The position numbers and the translations under genes were made by a program. A stretch of 64,000 nt of DNA, taken from assembly GCA_034408935.1 (NCBI GenBank), contig DAOUMV010000007.1:62001-126000 (forward strand), written 5' to 3'. Positions 56,636-64,000 of this stretch are shown one piece after another (position 1 is the stretch's first letter; each line of letters starts with the position of its first letter). The DNA comes from DAOUMF01 sp034408935. Lineage in GTDB: Bacteria > Chloroflexota > Dehalococcoidia > SM23-28-2 > RBG-16-64-32. Below the pieces are notes generated by a model that made no database searches, was not told the DNA's origin, and saw only the letters and a list, made by a program, of their open reading frames with translations.

Positions 56636-57832
56636 ATGTACAATCTGACTGACCGAAACATCGTCCTCGGGGTGAGCGGCAGCATCGCCGCCTACAAGGC
56701 CGCGGATCTGGCGAGCAAGCTCACCCAGGCCGGCGCCAAGGTGGATGTTCTCCTCACACCGGCGGCGACGCGCTTTGTCTCGGCGCTCACCTTTCAAGGG
56801 GTCAGCGGACGGCCCGCCTTCGTGGACATGTTCGACACTGCGTCCGGTGCGTCGGAGCTGCACATCGAGCTGGCCCGCCGTGCCGACGTCGTGGTTATCG
56901 CTCCGGCTACTGCCACTACTATCGGCCGGGTGGCGCTGGGCCTGGCGAAGGACATGGTGAGCCTTACCGCCCTGGCCACGCGGGCCCCCATCGTCGTGTG
57001 CCCAGCCATGGATTCCCAGATGTTCGAGCATGCGGCCACTCAGGGACACCTGGAGACGCTGCGCAGCCGCGGCGTGCACGTTGTGGGCCCGGAGGTGGGC
57101 CGCCTAGCCTCGGGTCAGTTCGGCCTGGGCCGCATGTCTGAGGTTGACAGCATTATGGGGGCTGTCAGATACGTGTTGGGTAGGGATGGAGACTTAGCTG
57201 GTAAAAAAGTCGTGGTCAGCGCCGGCGGCACGCAGGAGCCTATCGACCCCGTCCGCTACGTCGGCAACTACTCCTCAGGGAAGATGGGCTACGCTGTGGC
57301 CGAGGCTGCCCGCGACCGGGGCGCGGATGTCGTTCTGGTCAGCGGGCCGGCGGCGTTGGACGCTCCCTACGCTGTGCGGGTGGTCTCAGTGCACCGGGCA
57401 GCGGAGATGCGCGACGCCGTGGTGGCCGAGTGTGCCGACGCCGATGCCGTGATCATGGCGGCCGCTGTGGCCGACTACCAGCCGGCAGAGGCCGCAGGCC
57501 AGAAGATCAAGCGTCGGCAGGAGGAACTGGGTCTCTCCCTGGTGCGGACGCCGGACATCCTGGTGGAGGTGGGGCGGCGGCGGGGGCTGATCAGGGTAGG
57601 GTTTGCAGCCGAGAGCGAGAAGCTGGTGGCCAACGCCCGGGGCAAGCTAGAGAAGAAGGGGCTGGATCTCATTGCCGCCAACAATGTGACGGCTAAGGGT
57701 TCCGGCTTCGGCTCGGACACCAACAAGGTGACGCTCTTGGACCGCGATGGGAAGGAAGAGATGCCGCTCATGGGCAAGTATGAAGTCGCGGGCCGGATCC
57801 TGGATCGTGTAGTGTCCCTTATCGGCGGGTAG
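56636..57832 (+). CDS. coaBC: Bifunctional phosphopantothenoylcysteine decarboxylase/synthetase CoaBC
   Basis: 398 aa. The N-terminal flavoprotein decarboxylase domain (CoaC) has LGVSGSIAAYKAADLASKLT, catalytic His in ELHIELARRADVVVIAPATA, and VCPAMDSQMF. The C-terminal synthetase domain (CoaB) has VSAGGTQEPIDPVRYVGNYS, SSGKMGYAVAEAARDRGADV, AAAVADYQPAEAAGQKIKR and GFAAES. It makes 4'-phosphopantetheine from phosphopantothenate and cysteine. Downstream of coaX. Confidence 0.96.
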   Translation: MYNLTDRNIVLGVSGSIAAYKAADLASKLTQAGAKVDVLLTPAATRFVSALTFQGVSGRPAFVDMFDTASGASELHIELARRADVVVIAPATATTIGRVALGLAKDMVSLTALATRAPIVVCPAMDSQMFEHAATQGHLETLRSRGVHVVGPEVGRLASGQFGLGRMSEVDSIMGAVRYVLGRDGDLAGKKVVVSAGGTQEPIDPVRYVGNYSSGKMGYAVAEAARDRGADVVLVSGPAALDAPYAVRVVSVHRAAEMRDAVVAECADADAVIMAAAVADYQPAEAAGQKIKRRQEELGLSLVRTPDILVEVGRRRGLIRVGFAAESEKLVANARGKLEKKGLDLIAANNVTAKGSGFGSDTNKVTLLDRDGKEEMPLMGKYEVAGRILDRVVSLIGG

Positions 57833-57838
57833 AGGCAC

Positions 57839-58669
57839 GTGGCGTACGAGACGATCATCTACGAGACGGACGGCCCGCTGGCCCGGATTACCCTCAATCG
57901 CCCTGAGCGGCTCAACGCTATCATCCTGAAGACGCCCGACGAACTGGAGCGGGCCGTGGGCGAGGCCAACGCCAATCCGCAGGTGCGCGTTATCATCCTG
58001 CGCGGTGCCGGGCGGGCTTTCTGTGCTGGCTACGATCTGACGCCGGGTTTGTTCACGGGGCCCGCGCAGTGGGACCCCGTGGCGGATTATTCCATGATGA
58101 CCGCTCTGGTCGCCAAGTTCATGAGCTTGTGGTACAGCCGCAAGCCCACCATCGCCCAGGTGCACGGCTGGTGCGTGGCTGGCGGCACCGACATGGTGCT
58201 ATGCAGCGATCTCATCGTGGCGGCGGAGGACGCTCAGATCGGCTATGCCCCGGCGCGGGTGTGGGGCTCCCCGACGACGGCGATGTGGGTCTACCGCTTG
58301 GGTGCGGAGTGGGCCAAGCGTCTGCTGCTGACCGGGGACCCGGTGGACGGGCGCACGGCTGAGCGCATCGGGCTCATCCATCAGGCCGTCCCGGCGGCCG
58401 ATTTGGAGGGGAAGGTCGAGGAGCTGGCCCGACGCATGGCTCAGATACCCGTGTCTCAACTGGTGTCGATGAAGCTGCTCGTGAACCAGGCGTATGAGAA
58501 CATGGGTCTGCGGACCACACAGCTTCTGGGGTCCATCCTGGATGGGCTTATGAGGCACACCCCTGAAGGATTGGCGTGGCGCAAATTAATCGATGAGAAG
58601 GGCATCCAAGAGGCGCTACGGCAGCGCGACGCGCCCTTCGGTGACTACAGCGCTGGTCGGAAGTCGTGA
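57839..58669 (+). CDS. Enoyl-CoA hydratase/isomerase family protein
   Basis: 276 aa crotonase-fold protein: GPLARITLNRPERLNAII, the oxyanion region VIILRGAGRAFCAGYDL, and MVLCSDLIVAAEDAQIGYAPA, followed by GRTAERIGLIHQAVPAADLE. The usual catalytic Glu pair of enoyl-CoA hydratase is not obvious (WCVAGGTDMV where many have GxxxGGGxEL), so isomerase or another activity is possible. The GTG start is six bases after the coaBC stop; likely same operon. Confidence 0.9.
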   Translation: MAYETIIYETDGPLARITLNRPERLNAIILKTPDELERAVGEANANPQVRVIILRGAGRAFCAGYDLTPGLFTGPAQWDPVADYSMMTALVAKFMSLWYSRKPTIAQVHGWCVAGGTDMVLCSDLIVAAEDAQIGYAPARVWGSPTTAMWVYRLGAEWAKRLLLTGDPVDGRTAERIGLIHQAVPAADLEGKVEELARRMAQIPVSQLVSMKLLVNQAYENMGLRTTQLLGSILDGLMRHTPEGLAWRKLIDEKGIQEALRQRDAPFGDYSAGRKS

Positions 58670-58680
58670 AGGAGGTCGTT

Positions 58681-59496
58681 ATGGGAGACGGCTTCACCCT
58701 GGAGAAGTTCTCGCAGAACCCGTTCTATCAGGAGGTGAACCGGCGTCTCGTGGCCCTGGCCCGACCCCAGCCGGGCCAGTGTGTGGTGGACCTGGGAGCG
58801 GGCACGGGGGCGGTCACCCGCCTGCTGGTGGCGGAAGTGGCCAGCGAGCCCACCGCGGAGGTTATCGCGGTGGAGCCCTCGGAGTCGGCCATAGAGGCAG
58901 CGCGGCGCAATCTGGAGAACATCAGCGGTGCCGTCGTTCGCTTCGCCCAGGGCAGCGCCGAGCGGCTATCGCAGCTCGTACGCAAGCCGGTGGACGCGGT
59001 GTTCTTCTGCAACGCCATCCACCTGGTGCAGGAGAAGGCGGCCGTGGTGCAGGAGGTGTACCGGAGCCTGCGAAAGGACGGCACGTTCTCCTTCAACACT
59101 GCCTTCTTCCAGGGAGCGGAGCCTGCGGAATCGCTCCAGTTCTATCGGCGCTGGATGATGAAGGCCCTGCGCTTCCTGCGCGAGGAATACGACCTGGGTC
59201 CCGACAAGGCGAAACGAGCCCTAGCCCGCCAGCCCTTGAGTTCGGAGGAGTACGGGGCCCTGCTCGAGGCCAATGGCTTCCGAGTCCGCGAAAACCAGGT
59301 CGTGCCCGTGCCGATGACCCTGAAGGGGTTCGAGGACATCAGCGAGTACGATTTGTTCATCGAGGGCGTAATGCCCGGCGTGCCTCTGGAGCCGGGTAGC
59401 GAGGCACTCAAGCACGGTGCCCGGGCCGCTTTCGAGGAGTTGGGGCTGGAGACCTCGCCCCGCAACTGGCTGCTCGTCGTCGCCAGCAAGAACTAG
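58681..59496 (+). CDS. Class I SAM-dependent methyltransferase
   Basis: 271 aa: CVVDLGAGTGAVTRLLVAEV is the SAM-binding loop (about residues 36-55), VIAVEPSESAIEAARRNLEN motif II, and VDAVFFCNAIHLVQEKAAVV the region after the catalytic strand. LRKDGTFSFNTAFFQGAEPA follows. The ATG at 58681 after AAGGAGGT is preferred over a GTG (58666) that overlaps the previous stop. The substrate is unknown; it is co-directional with the hydratase gene. Confidence 0.85.
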   Translation: MGDGFTLEKFSQNPFYQEVNRRLVALARPQPGQCVVDLGAGTGAVTRLLVAEVASEPTAEVIAVEPSESAIEAARRNLENISGAVVRFAQGSAERLSQLVRKPVDAVFFCNAIHLVQEKAAVVQEVYRSLRKDGTFSFNTAFFQGAEPAESLQFYRRWMMKALRFLREEYDLGPDKAKRALARQPLSSEEYGALLEANGFRVRENQVVPVPMTLKGFEDISEYDLFIEGVMPGVPLEPGSEALKHGARAAFEELGLETSPRNWLLVVASKN

Positions 59497-59559
59497 TCCC
59501 GCCGTCGCTTGGGCGAGGGTGGAGTGGACTAGGCCTTTTCTTCAGAAAGGAGATTCGCC

Positions 59560-59946
59560 ATGCCGGAGCCCGCCGTTACGGGTGAGCACATCGTCAGCGA
59601 TCTTGTGGATCGAATCAAAGGGTCCGCCAAGGTGGAGGTGGTGTTCGGGGAGCCGCGGGAGATCGGCGAGAAGACGATCATCCCTGTGGCGGCGGTAGCG
59701 TACGGCTTCGGCGGGGGTGAGGGGACTCGGGCGCGTGAGGAGTCGGGCGGCGCAGGTGCCAGCCGTAGCGGCGTGGGCAGCGGAGGTGGCGGCGGAGTCC
59801 GCGTCCACCCTGTGGGTGTGCTGGAGGTGACCGCCGAGGAGACCCGCCTCGTTCCCGCCTTCGATTGGACGAGCATCATAAGAACCGCCGTCGTCTTCCT
59901 GGGCCTGGCGATGGTCATCCGTGCCCTGCGGGGGCGCCGCAAGTAA
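59560..59946 (+). CDS. gerW: GerW/YtfJ-family sporulation-associated protein
   Basis: 128 aa: HIVSDLVDRIKGSAKVEVVF, GEKTIIPVAAVAYGFGGGEG, a glycine/serine-rich loop (about 60-85), and VRVHPVGVLEVTAEETRLVP, then a C-terminal membrane helix (about 108-125). This is the GerW (YtfJ) family; in Bacillus it is needed for GerE-dependent germination properties, but homologues occur widely in non-spore-formers, where the role is unknown. An AAAGGAG site precedes the ATG. Confidence 0.88.
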   Translation: MPEPAVTGEHIVSDLVDRIKGSAKVEVVFGEPREIGEKTIIPVAAVAYGFGGGEGTRAREESGGAGASRSGVGSGGGGGVRVHPVGVLEVTAEETRLVPAFDWTSIIRTAVVFLGLAMVIRALRGRRK

Positions 59947-59958
59947 GACTTGCGTCCG

Positions 59959-60687
59959 CTACGCGCGCGAAGATGGCGCCGCTGCGGAGGCCCCTGGCTG
60001 CTCGGCCAGGATCTCCTCGCCTACGATGCGGCCGTCCAGCATCCGCACGATCCGGTGCGCGCGCTGGGCCACGCCGGCCTCGTGGGTGACCAGGACTATG
60101 GTAAGGCCGCGGCGCTGACGCAGATCCTGCAGGAGATCTAGCACCATGCGGCCGGACTGGGAGTCCAGCCTACCTGTAGGTTCGTCCGCTAGCAGGATCG
60201 CTGGGTCGTTCGCCAGGGCACGGGCGATCGCTACCCGCTGACGCTCTCCGCCGGACAGCTCGGCGGGAAGATTCTTCGCCTTCTTGCCGAGCCCCACCTG
60301 CGCGAGTAGCTCGCGCGCCCGTCCACGGCGCTCTGTGGCCGAAAGGCCCATCTCGAACATCGGCACTTGGATGTTCTCGCTGGCGCCGAGGGTGGGCAAC
60401 AGGTTGTCCAGTTGGAAGACGAGCCCGACCTCCTGCGCGCGGTAGCGGGCAAGGTCGCGCTCCTGGGCTAAATCGCGCCCGTTGACCTTAATCGTGCCCT
60501 CGTCCGGCCGGTCGAGGGCGGCGATGAGGTGGAGGAGCGTTGACTTGCCGCATCCGGACGGACCCACGACGGCGACGAACTCGCCGGCCGCTACCGTGAG
60601 TTCGGCGCCGTCAAGGGCGCGGACTAGGCCTCCTTCGAAGGTCTTAACGAGAGCGCGAATCTCAACGGCTGGTTGACGATCATTCAT
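59959..60687 (-). CDS. ABC transporter ATP-binding protein (LolD/MacB type)
   Basis: 242 aa from the ATG at 60687: Walker A FVAVVGPSGCGKSTLLHLIA, Q-loop VGLVFQLDNLLPTL, signature AELSGGERQRVAIARALAND, Walker B ILLADEPTGRLDSQSGRMV, and the H-loop in IVLVTHEAG. The LSGGE signature and GRLD D-loop fit the LolD/MacB subfamily, whose partner is an FtsX-type permease. It is translationally coupled to the permease gene (stop and start overlap by eight bases). Regulated through the TetR gene just upstream. Confidence 0.95.
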   Translation of the reverse strand: MNDRQPAVEIRALVKTFEGGLVRALDGAELTVAAGEFVAVVGPSGCGKSTLLHLIAALDRPDEGTIKVNGRDLAQERDLARYRAQEVGLVFQLDNLLPTLGASENIQVPMFEMGLSATERRGRARELLAQVGLGKKAKNLPAELSGGERQRVAIARALANDPAILLADEPTGRLDSQSGRMVLDLLQDLRQRRGLTIVLVTHEAGVAQRAHRIVRMLDGRIVGEEILAEQPGASAAAPSSRA

Positions 60688-61795
60688 ATCGCAGAGCCTC
60701 CATGGGGGTGAGGCGCACGGCACGCACCGCCGGGTAGATGGCGCCCAAGAGGGCCACCACCACCGCCACGACGAGCCCCCGGATGAAGATGTCAAGCGTG
60801 TACTGGGGCTCCAGCAGGTTCCTGACCATGTCGATGAGCAGGATTGCCCTGGTAGCGAGCACACCTAGCGCTGCGCCCACCGCGGCCGCGATTACGCACA
60901 GCAGCAACGATTCCCCGATGATCATCTGCAGGATCCTGCGCCCGCTCCAACCGACCGCGCGCAGGATGCCGATCTCCCGCGTCCGCTCCAGTACGGACAT
61001 GACCATCGTGTTCATCACACCGATGGCACCGATGCCGACGGCCAGGACGGAGATGGCGATGTTCGCCGCGTCCATGAACTGTATGCCCTGGTCGACTTTG
61101 CTGTACTCATCAACGTTGGAGATTGTGGCCAGGTTCTGGAACTCTTCCTCGATGCCTTCTGCCACGGCAGCCGCATCGGCTCCGGGCGAAACCGTGATGA
61201 AGACCGCGGTCACGACATCCGGCTTGGCCGCGATCTCCTGCACGACCGGGAGGGGGGCGTAGGCGCCGCCGTCCTCCATGAGATTCCCGGTCTGGTAGAT
61301 CCCAACTACCTCGAAAGAGCGGTCTTCGATGGTGACGGTGTCGCCGACCTGGGCGTTGAGGTCGTCCGCGGCCCGCTTGCCGAGCATCACCTCCTGCGTG
61401 GCATCCGCGCTGAGAAGCGTGCCCTGGGTGAGCGGGGGTGTCGTCGCCGCCAGGGCATCCGAATCGCGCCCCATGAGGAAGAAGAACGGGTTGGAGCCAA
61501 CTCGACCGACGTGGAAGAGCACCCCTTCAGCGCGGGCGACGTTGGCGTGTTGGCGGAGGGCGTCGGCGTCCTCCTGGGAGACGATGCTGAAAGTGAGATC
61601 GGCGGCGCCCTCCTGAGCGACCATGAAGTCGGACTCGCCCAAGCGGATGATTTCGCCGGCCGACTCCTTGAGGCTGCTGGTGACGACTCCCAGCGCTACG
61701 ACTGTGGTGATGCCCATGCTGATGCCGAGGACCGTGAGGCCGGTGCGGATGCGCTGGCGCACGAGGTTCTTGATGATGAGCGCAACGAAGGACAT
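60680..61795 (-). CDS. FtsX/MacB-type ABC transporter permease
   Basis: 371 aa: an N-terminal helix (LTVLGISMGITTVVALGVVT, about residues 19-38), a large extracytoplasmic MacB_PCD-like domain (about 45-230), then three helices (about 249-275, 295-320, 335-355). GIGAIGVMNTMVMSVLERTREIG-type (IGVMNTMVMSVLERTREIGI) is the cytoplasmic FtsX signature. It probably exports lipid, peptide or drug with the ATPase next to it. The gene starts five bases after the TetR stop codon. Confidence 0.94.
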   Translation of the reverse strand: MSFVALIIKNLVRQRIRTGLTVLGISMGITTVVALGVVTSSLKESAGEIIRLGESDFMVAQEGAADLTFSIVSQEDADALRQHANVARAEGVLFHVGRVGSNPFFFLMGRDSDALAATTPPLTQGTLLSADATQEVMLGKRAADDLNAQVGDTVTIEDRSFEVVGIYQTGNLMEDGGAYAPLPVVQEIAAKPDVVTAVFITVSPGADAAAVAEGIEEEFQNLATISNVDEYSKVDQGIQFMDAANIAISVLAVGIGAIGVMNTMVMSVLERTREIGILRAVGWSGRRILQMIIGESLLLCVIAAAVGAALGVLATRAILLIDMVRNLLEPQYTLDIFIRGLVVAVVVALLGAIYPAVRAVRLTPMEALRYE

Positions 61796-61800
61796 CGTGT

Positions 61801-62412
61801 CTACTCTTCCTTTCCCCGTGCCAGCAGGCCGTTCAGAAGGAGGTCGTCCATAGCGCGCGAGACGCTTCGCCAGGTGAAGGCGCGTGAGTCCACCATGCGC
61901 TGGACAGTGAGACCATCAGCCATGGCGATTATGAGGGAGGCGACCTCCTTGGGGGGCACGGGGCGAAATTCCCCGCTGGCGATGCCGTTCTCGATGATCG
62001 CCTCCAGGTACGCGCGGGCCTGTCGGAACATCTGGGCGTAGGGCCGCGCTATCTCCGGGCGGCGGACGGACTCCGACCAGAATTCGAGCATGATCTGCAC
62101 GAAGTCCCACTCCTTGATCATCGCCTCTGTGTGCATATGCTGTGCGGCCAGAATCTTGTCGCTGGCCGTGGCTGTAGTGGTCGACATGCGCTCCATGTGT
62201 TCCTGGAAGCGGTCCATCAGGGCCTCAGCCGTGGCCAGGAGGATGTCTTCTTTGCTTCGAAAGTAGTTGTAGATCAACCCCTTGCTCACGCCAGCGGTCT
62301 CGGCGATCTCCTCCACGGTTGCAGCGTCGTAGCCCTTGCGCGAGAACACCTGCCTGGCAGCGGAGATGATCTGACTGCGGCGTTTGCTCTCCCGCTTCGA
62401 CTCATCTGACAT
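61801..62412 (-). CDS. TetR family transcriptional regulator
   Basis: 203 aa: N-terminal HTH with QIISAARQVFSRKGYDAATV and EIAETAGVSKGLIYNYFRSK, then an all-helical ligand/dimerisation domain including QIMLEFWSESVRRPEIARPY. First gene of the tetR-permease-ATPase operon. A 9-bp-arm palindrome lies right after its promoter, indicating self-repression relieved by a ligand that is probably exported by the ABC system. ATG at 62412, with AGGAG upstream. Confidence 0.94.
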   Translation of the reverse strand: MSDESKRESKRRSQIISAARQVFSRKGYDAATVEEIAETAGVSKGLIYNYFRSKEDILLATAEALMDRFQEHMERMSTTTATASDKILAAQHMHTEAMIKEWDFVQIMLEFWSESVRRPEIARPYAQMFRQARAYLEAIIENGIASGEFRPVPPKEVASLIIAMADGLTVQRMVDSRAFTWRSVSRAMDDLLLNGLLARGKEE

Positions 62413-62430
62413 GGGGCACACTCCTTGGAT

Positions 62431-62450
62431 ATGACTGACTGGTCAGTCAT
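62431..62450. promoter_or_regulatory. TetR operator palindrome
   Basis: ATGACTGAC and GTCAGTCAT form perfect 9-base arms around TG, located between the promoter and the tetR start, so it covers the first transcribed bases. Typical TGACTGACYRGTCAGTCA class. Confidence 0.85.
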
Positions 62451-62458
62451 ACCTTCGT

Positions 62459-62487
62459 ATCATACAGTCGGGGCCGATGTCTGTCAA
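62459..62487 (-). promoter_or_regulatory. Promoter of the tetR-ABC operon
   Basis: Minus strand: TTGACA (62482-62487), a 17-base spacer, TATGAT (62459-62464). Near-consensus, directly upstream of the operator. Confidence 0.8.
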
Positions 62488-62539
62488 GGGATGCCTGAGG
62501 AATCCCCTGCTTGCAGGGGGAGCCGCGGATGATCCGCCG

Positions 62540-63523
62540 CTACAGCTCGTAGCGGGTGCCGATGGTGTTCTGGATGAAGGCGTCGGGGAACTGGGCGGCC
62601 AGGGCATGAGTCGCCTTCCAGCCCGTGCAGTGAGTCGGCACAATCACCTCCGGCGCCAATTCCGCCAGCGCCGAGCAGGTGTCCGGGATGATCGGCTCGA
62701 AGAGCGGCCCGTTGAGGTGAAAGCCACCCATGGCGGCGTACAGGCGATCTACCCCGGTGAGCTTCTTGGCGTATCGCAGAGTATTGACCACGCCCGCGTG
62801 GCCGCAGCCGGTCAGCACAACCAGGCCCTTGTCGTGGACGTTCGCCACCAGCGCCTGATCGTCCAGGATCAGCGGATCCGGCTGCCACTGTCCGTCCCGC
62901 AGAGCCTGCTGCACGGGGAAGCCGCGCTCGAACTCCGTGGTGCGCTCCACCTCTCCCGTGACCAGGAGCGACCCGTCGAGGAGGAGGGAGGGCTGGCTCT
63001 CCTCGATGATCTCGAAGCCTGCCTCCTGGAGGGCGGACTTGCTGGTGGAGGGCAGCTCGAAGGGCTCGCGGCCGGGGACCATCATGCGGCGGCGGGTCCA
63101 GAACTCCGGGTGGATGATCACCGGCGGCTTGGCGCGGCCGAGCGCCTGCACCAGACCGTGGAGGCCGGTGGTGTGGTCGAAGTGGCCGTGGCTGAACACT
63201 ATCGCCTCGATGCTTTCGGGAGAGAGGTTGAGGCGGCGCATGTTGTCCGCCAGGCCGTTGGGGGTTAGTCCCGCGTCGAGGAGGACGCTCCGGTCGCGGT
63301 CGTCCTTGTTGATGGTGACGAGGGCGGAGAAACCGTGCTCGGCAAGGGGGACATCATACGTCTCGCCGCCCTCGAGGAAGGCGGCAGGGAGGCGCAGGAC
63401 ATCACCGCCACCCAGGCCGGGCCGCTTGGCCGGCCCCTGGTCGGGCAGCAGCACGTCGGCGGCGTTGTCGACGAGGATCGTAACGGCGACGGAGTCTACG
63501 GGCTGCAGAGGGATCGTGGTCAT
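62540..63523 (-). CDS. Metallo-beta-lactamase-fold hydrolase
   Basis: 327 aa: LLDAGLTPNGLADNMRRLNL, the metal motif FSHGHFDHTTGLHGLVQALG (HxHxDH at about residue 112), and later LTGCGHAGVVNTL with a second His; MGGFHLNGPLF and IVPTHCTGW supply further histidines. This matches the group annotated as dihydropterin/ribofuranosylaminobenzene phosphate synthase-like MBL proteins; the true substrate is unknown. The ATG overlaps the stop of the upstream aminopeptidase gene (ATGA). Confidence 0.88.
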   Translation of the reverse strand: MTTIPLQPVDSVAVTILVDNAADVLLPDQGPAKRPGLGGGDVLRLPAAFLEGGETYDVPLAEHGFSALVTINKDDRDRSVLLDAGLTPNGLADNMRRLNLSPESIEAIVFSHGHFDHTTGLHGLVQALGRAKPPVIIHPEFWTRRRMMVPGREPFELPSTSKSALQEAGFEIIEESQPSLLLDGSLLVTGEVERTTEFERGFPVQQALRDGQWQPDPLILDDQALVANVHDKGLVVLTGCGHAGVVNTLRYAKKLTGVDRLYAAMGGFHLNGPLFEPIIPDTCSALAELAPEVIVPTHCTGWKATHALAAQFPDAFIQNTIGTRYEL

Positions 63524-64000
63524 CTGGCCTTCTTCCTTTGGCCCTTCAGTGACAGCACGAGGTTCACCAGCGTACGGGTCGGGATGCCGGTGGCGCCCTT
63601 GACCCAGGCGCCCTTGTCCTTGTCCACGTTGTCTGTAGGGGCCATGTCAATGTGCACCCAGGGGGTGTCCTCGGCGAAGAAGTGGAGGAACTTGGCGGCG
63701 CTGATGGCTCCCCCGAAGCGGCCGCCAGTGTTCTTGATGTCGGCGATGGTGCTCTTCAGTGACTCGCGGTACTCGTCGATGAGGGGGAAGCGCCACATGG
63801 TCTCGCCGCATGCCTCCCCGGCCTTGCTCACCGCCTCCGCCAGGGCGTCATCGTTGGCCATGAAGCCGGTGGCCGCCGGGCCGAGGGCGATCTGCATCGC
63901 TCCCGTCAGGGTCGCCACGTCGATGATGGGGGAGAGCTTTTCCTGGCGGGCGTAGCAGATGGCGTCGGCGAGGATGAGGCGACCCTCGGCGTCGGTGTTG
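63520..64000 (-). CDS. pepA: Leucyl aminopeptidase (PepA/M17), C-terminal part
   Basis: The gene runs off the right edge; about 160 C-terminal residues are present. They begin NTDAEGRLILADAICYARQE, the M17 active-site segment that carries metal-binding Asp and Glu and the catalytic Arg, followed by IIDVATLTGAMQIALG. LHFFAEDTPWVHIDMAPTD and GATGIPTRTLVNLVL complete the family C-terminus. M17 enzymes remove N-terminal residues using two metal ions. Coupled to the downstream metallo-beta-lactamase-fold gene by a four-base overlap. Confidence 0.95.
   Translation of the reverse strand, partial: NTDAEGRLILADAICYARQEKLSPIIDVATLTGAMQIALGPAATGFMANDDALAEAVSKAGEACGETMWRFPLIDEYRESLKSTIADIKNTGGRFGGAISAAKFLHFFAEDTPWVHIDMAPTDNVDKDKGAWVKGATGIPTRTLVNLVLSLKGQRKKAR

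Noticed and set aside
1..64000. tRNA genes, rRNA genes, CRISPR arrays, complete insertion sequences
   Set aside because: I looked for T-loop signatures, direct repeats with regular spacers and transposase motifs and found none that held up.

Overview
This is a high-GC bacterial chromosome segment of 64 kb, about 90% coding, with many ATGA/GTGA gene overlaps and frequent GTG and TTG starts. The gene content suggests a member of the Chloroflexota (an inference from the gene set; no rRNA is present to settle it). It includes MurT/GatD, Lgt, DUF4389 membrane proteins, a SAM-I riboswitch, a bc-type respiratory complex with a cupredoxin lipoprotein, and an oriC-like dnaA locus. No tRNA, rRNA, CRISPR array or intact transposase was seen.

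Layout. 0-6.7 kb: purQ and purL flank three DUF4389 membrane-protein genes, followed by a frameshifted lipoprotein gene and a decayed copy of the purQ 5' end. 6.8-12.8 kb: an acyl-CoA synthetase-like gene, an HD phosphohydrolase, rpsU-yqeY, and a redox cluster containing a selenocysteine form of the ferredoxin:thioredoxin reductase (FTR) catalytic subunit, two mini FeS4 proteins and a cupredoxin. 12.9-16.6 kb: a cytochrome b/Rieske/cytochrome c operon. 16.8-25.1 kb: a HIT-family transferase, purH translationally coupled to a type II restriction-modification system, then purF-purM. 25-29.6 kb: small metabolic genes and a folP-thioesterase-thioesterase-folK operon. 29.7-39.6 kb: a sulfur-assimilation region (two cysteine synthases, a JAB peptidase, a sulfur-carrier/E1 fusion, an Rrf2 regulator, and a thrC-NIL-MoaD operon behind a SAM-I riboswitch). 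40-49.5 kb: lgt, gatD/murT, two XdhC proteins, ychF, a second selenoprotein with a UPMC motif, nth, tsaA and an MFS transporter. 49.5-59.9 kb: gyrB, nadD, obgE, dnaA with a likely oriC, coaX, coaBC and others. 60-64 kb: a TetR-controlled ABC exporter, a metallo-beta-lactamase-fold protein and the end of pepA.

Most notable systems. (1) Two in-frame UGA codons at 11072 and 11168 fall exactly at the two redox-active cysteines of an FTR-like protein, while the four [4Fe-4S] ligands remain cysteine. Each UGA is followed 13 nt later by a perfect hairpin. (2) A second gene carries UGA in place of the first cysteine of a thioredoxin-like CPMC motif, again with a hairpin at similar spacing. (3) A SAM-I riboswitch with terminator precedes a threonine-synthase homologue, a NIL-domain protein and a sulfur-carrier protein. 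This suggests a sulfur-carrier-dependent homocysteine route rather than ordinary threonine synthesis. (4) A sulfur carrier fused to its E1 enzyme has an internal Gly-Gly, and a JAB peptidase lies nearby that could release it. (5) A sharp GC-skew flip between obgE and dnaA marks a likely replication origin.
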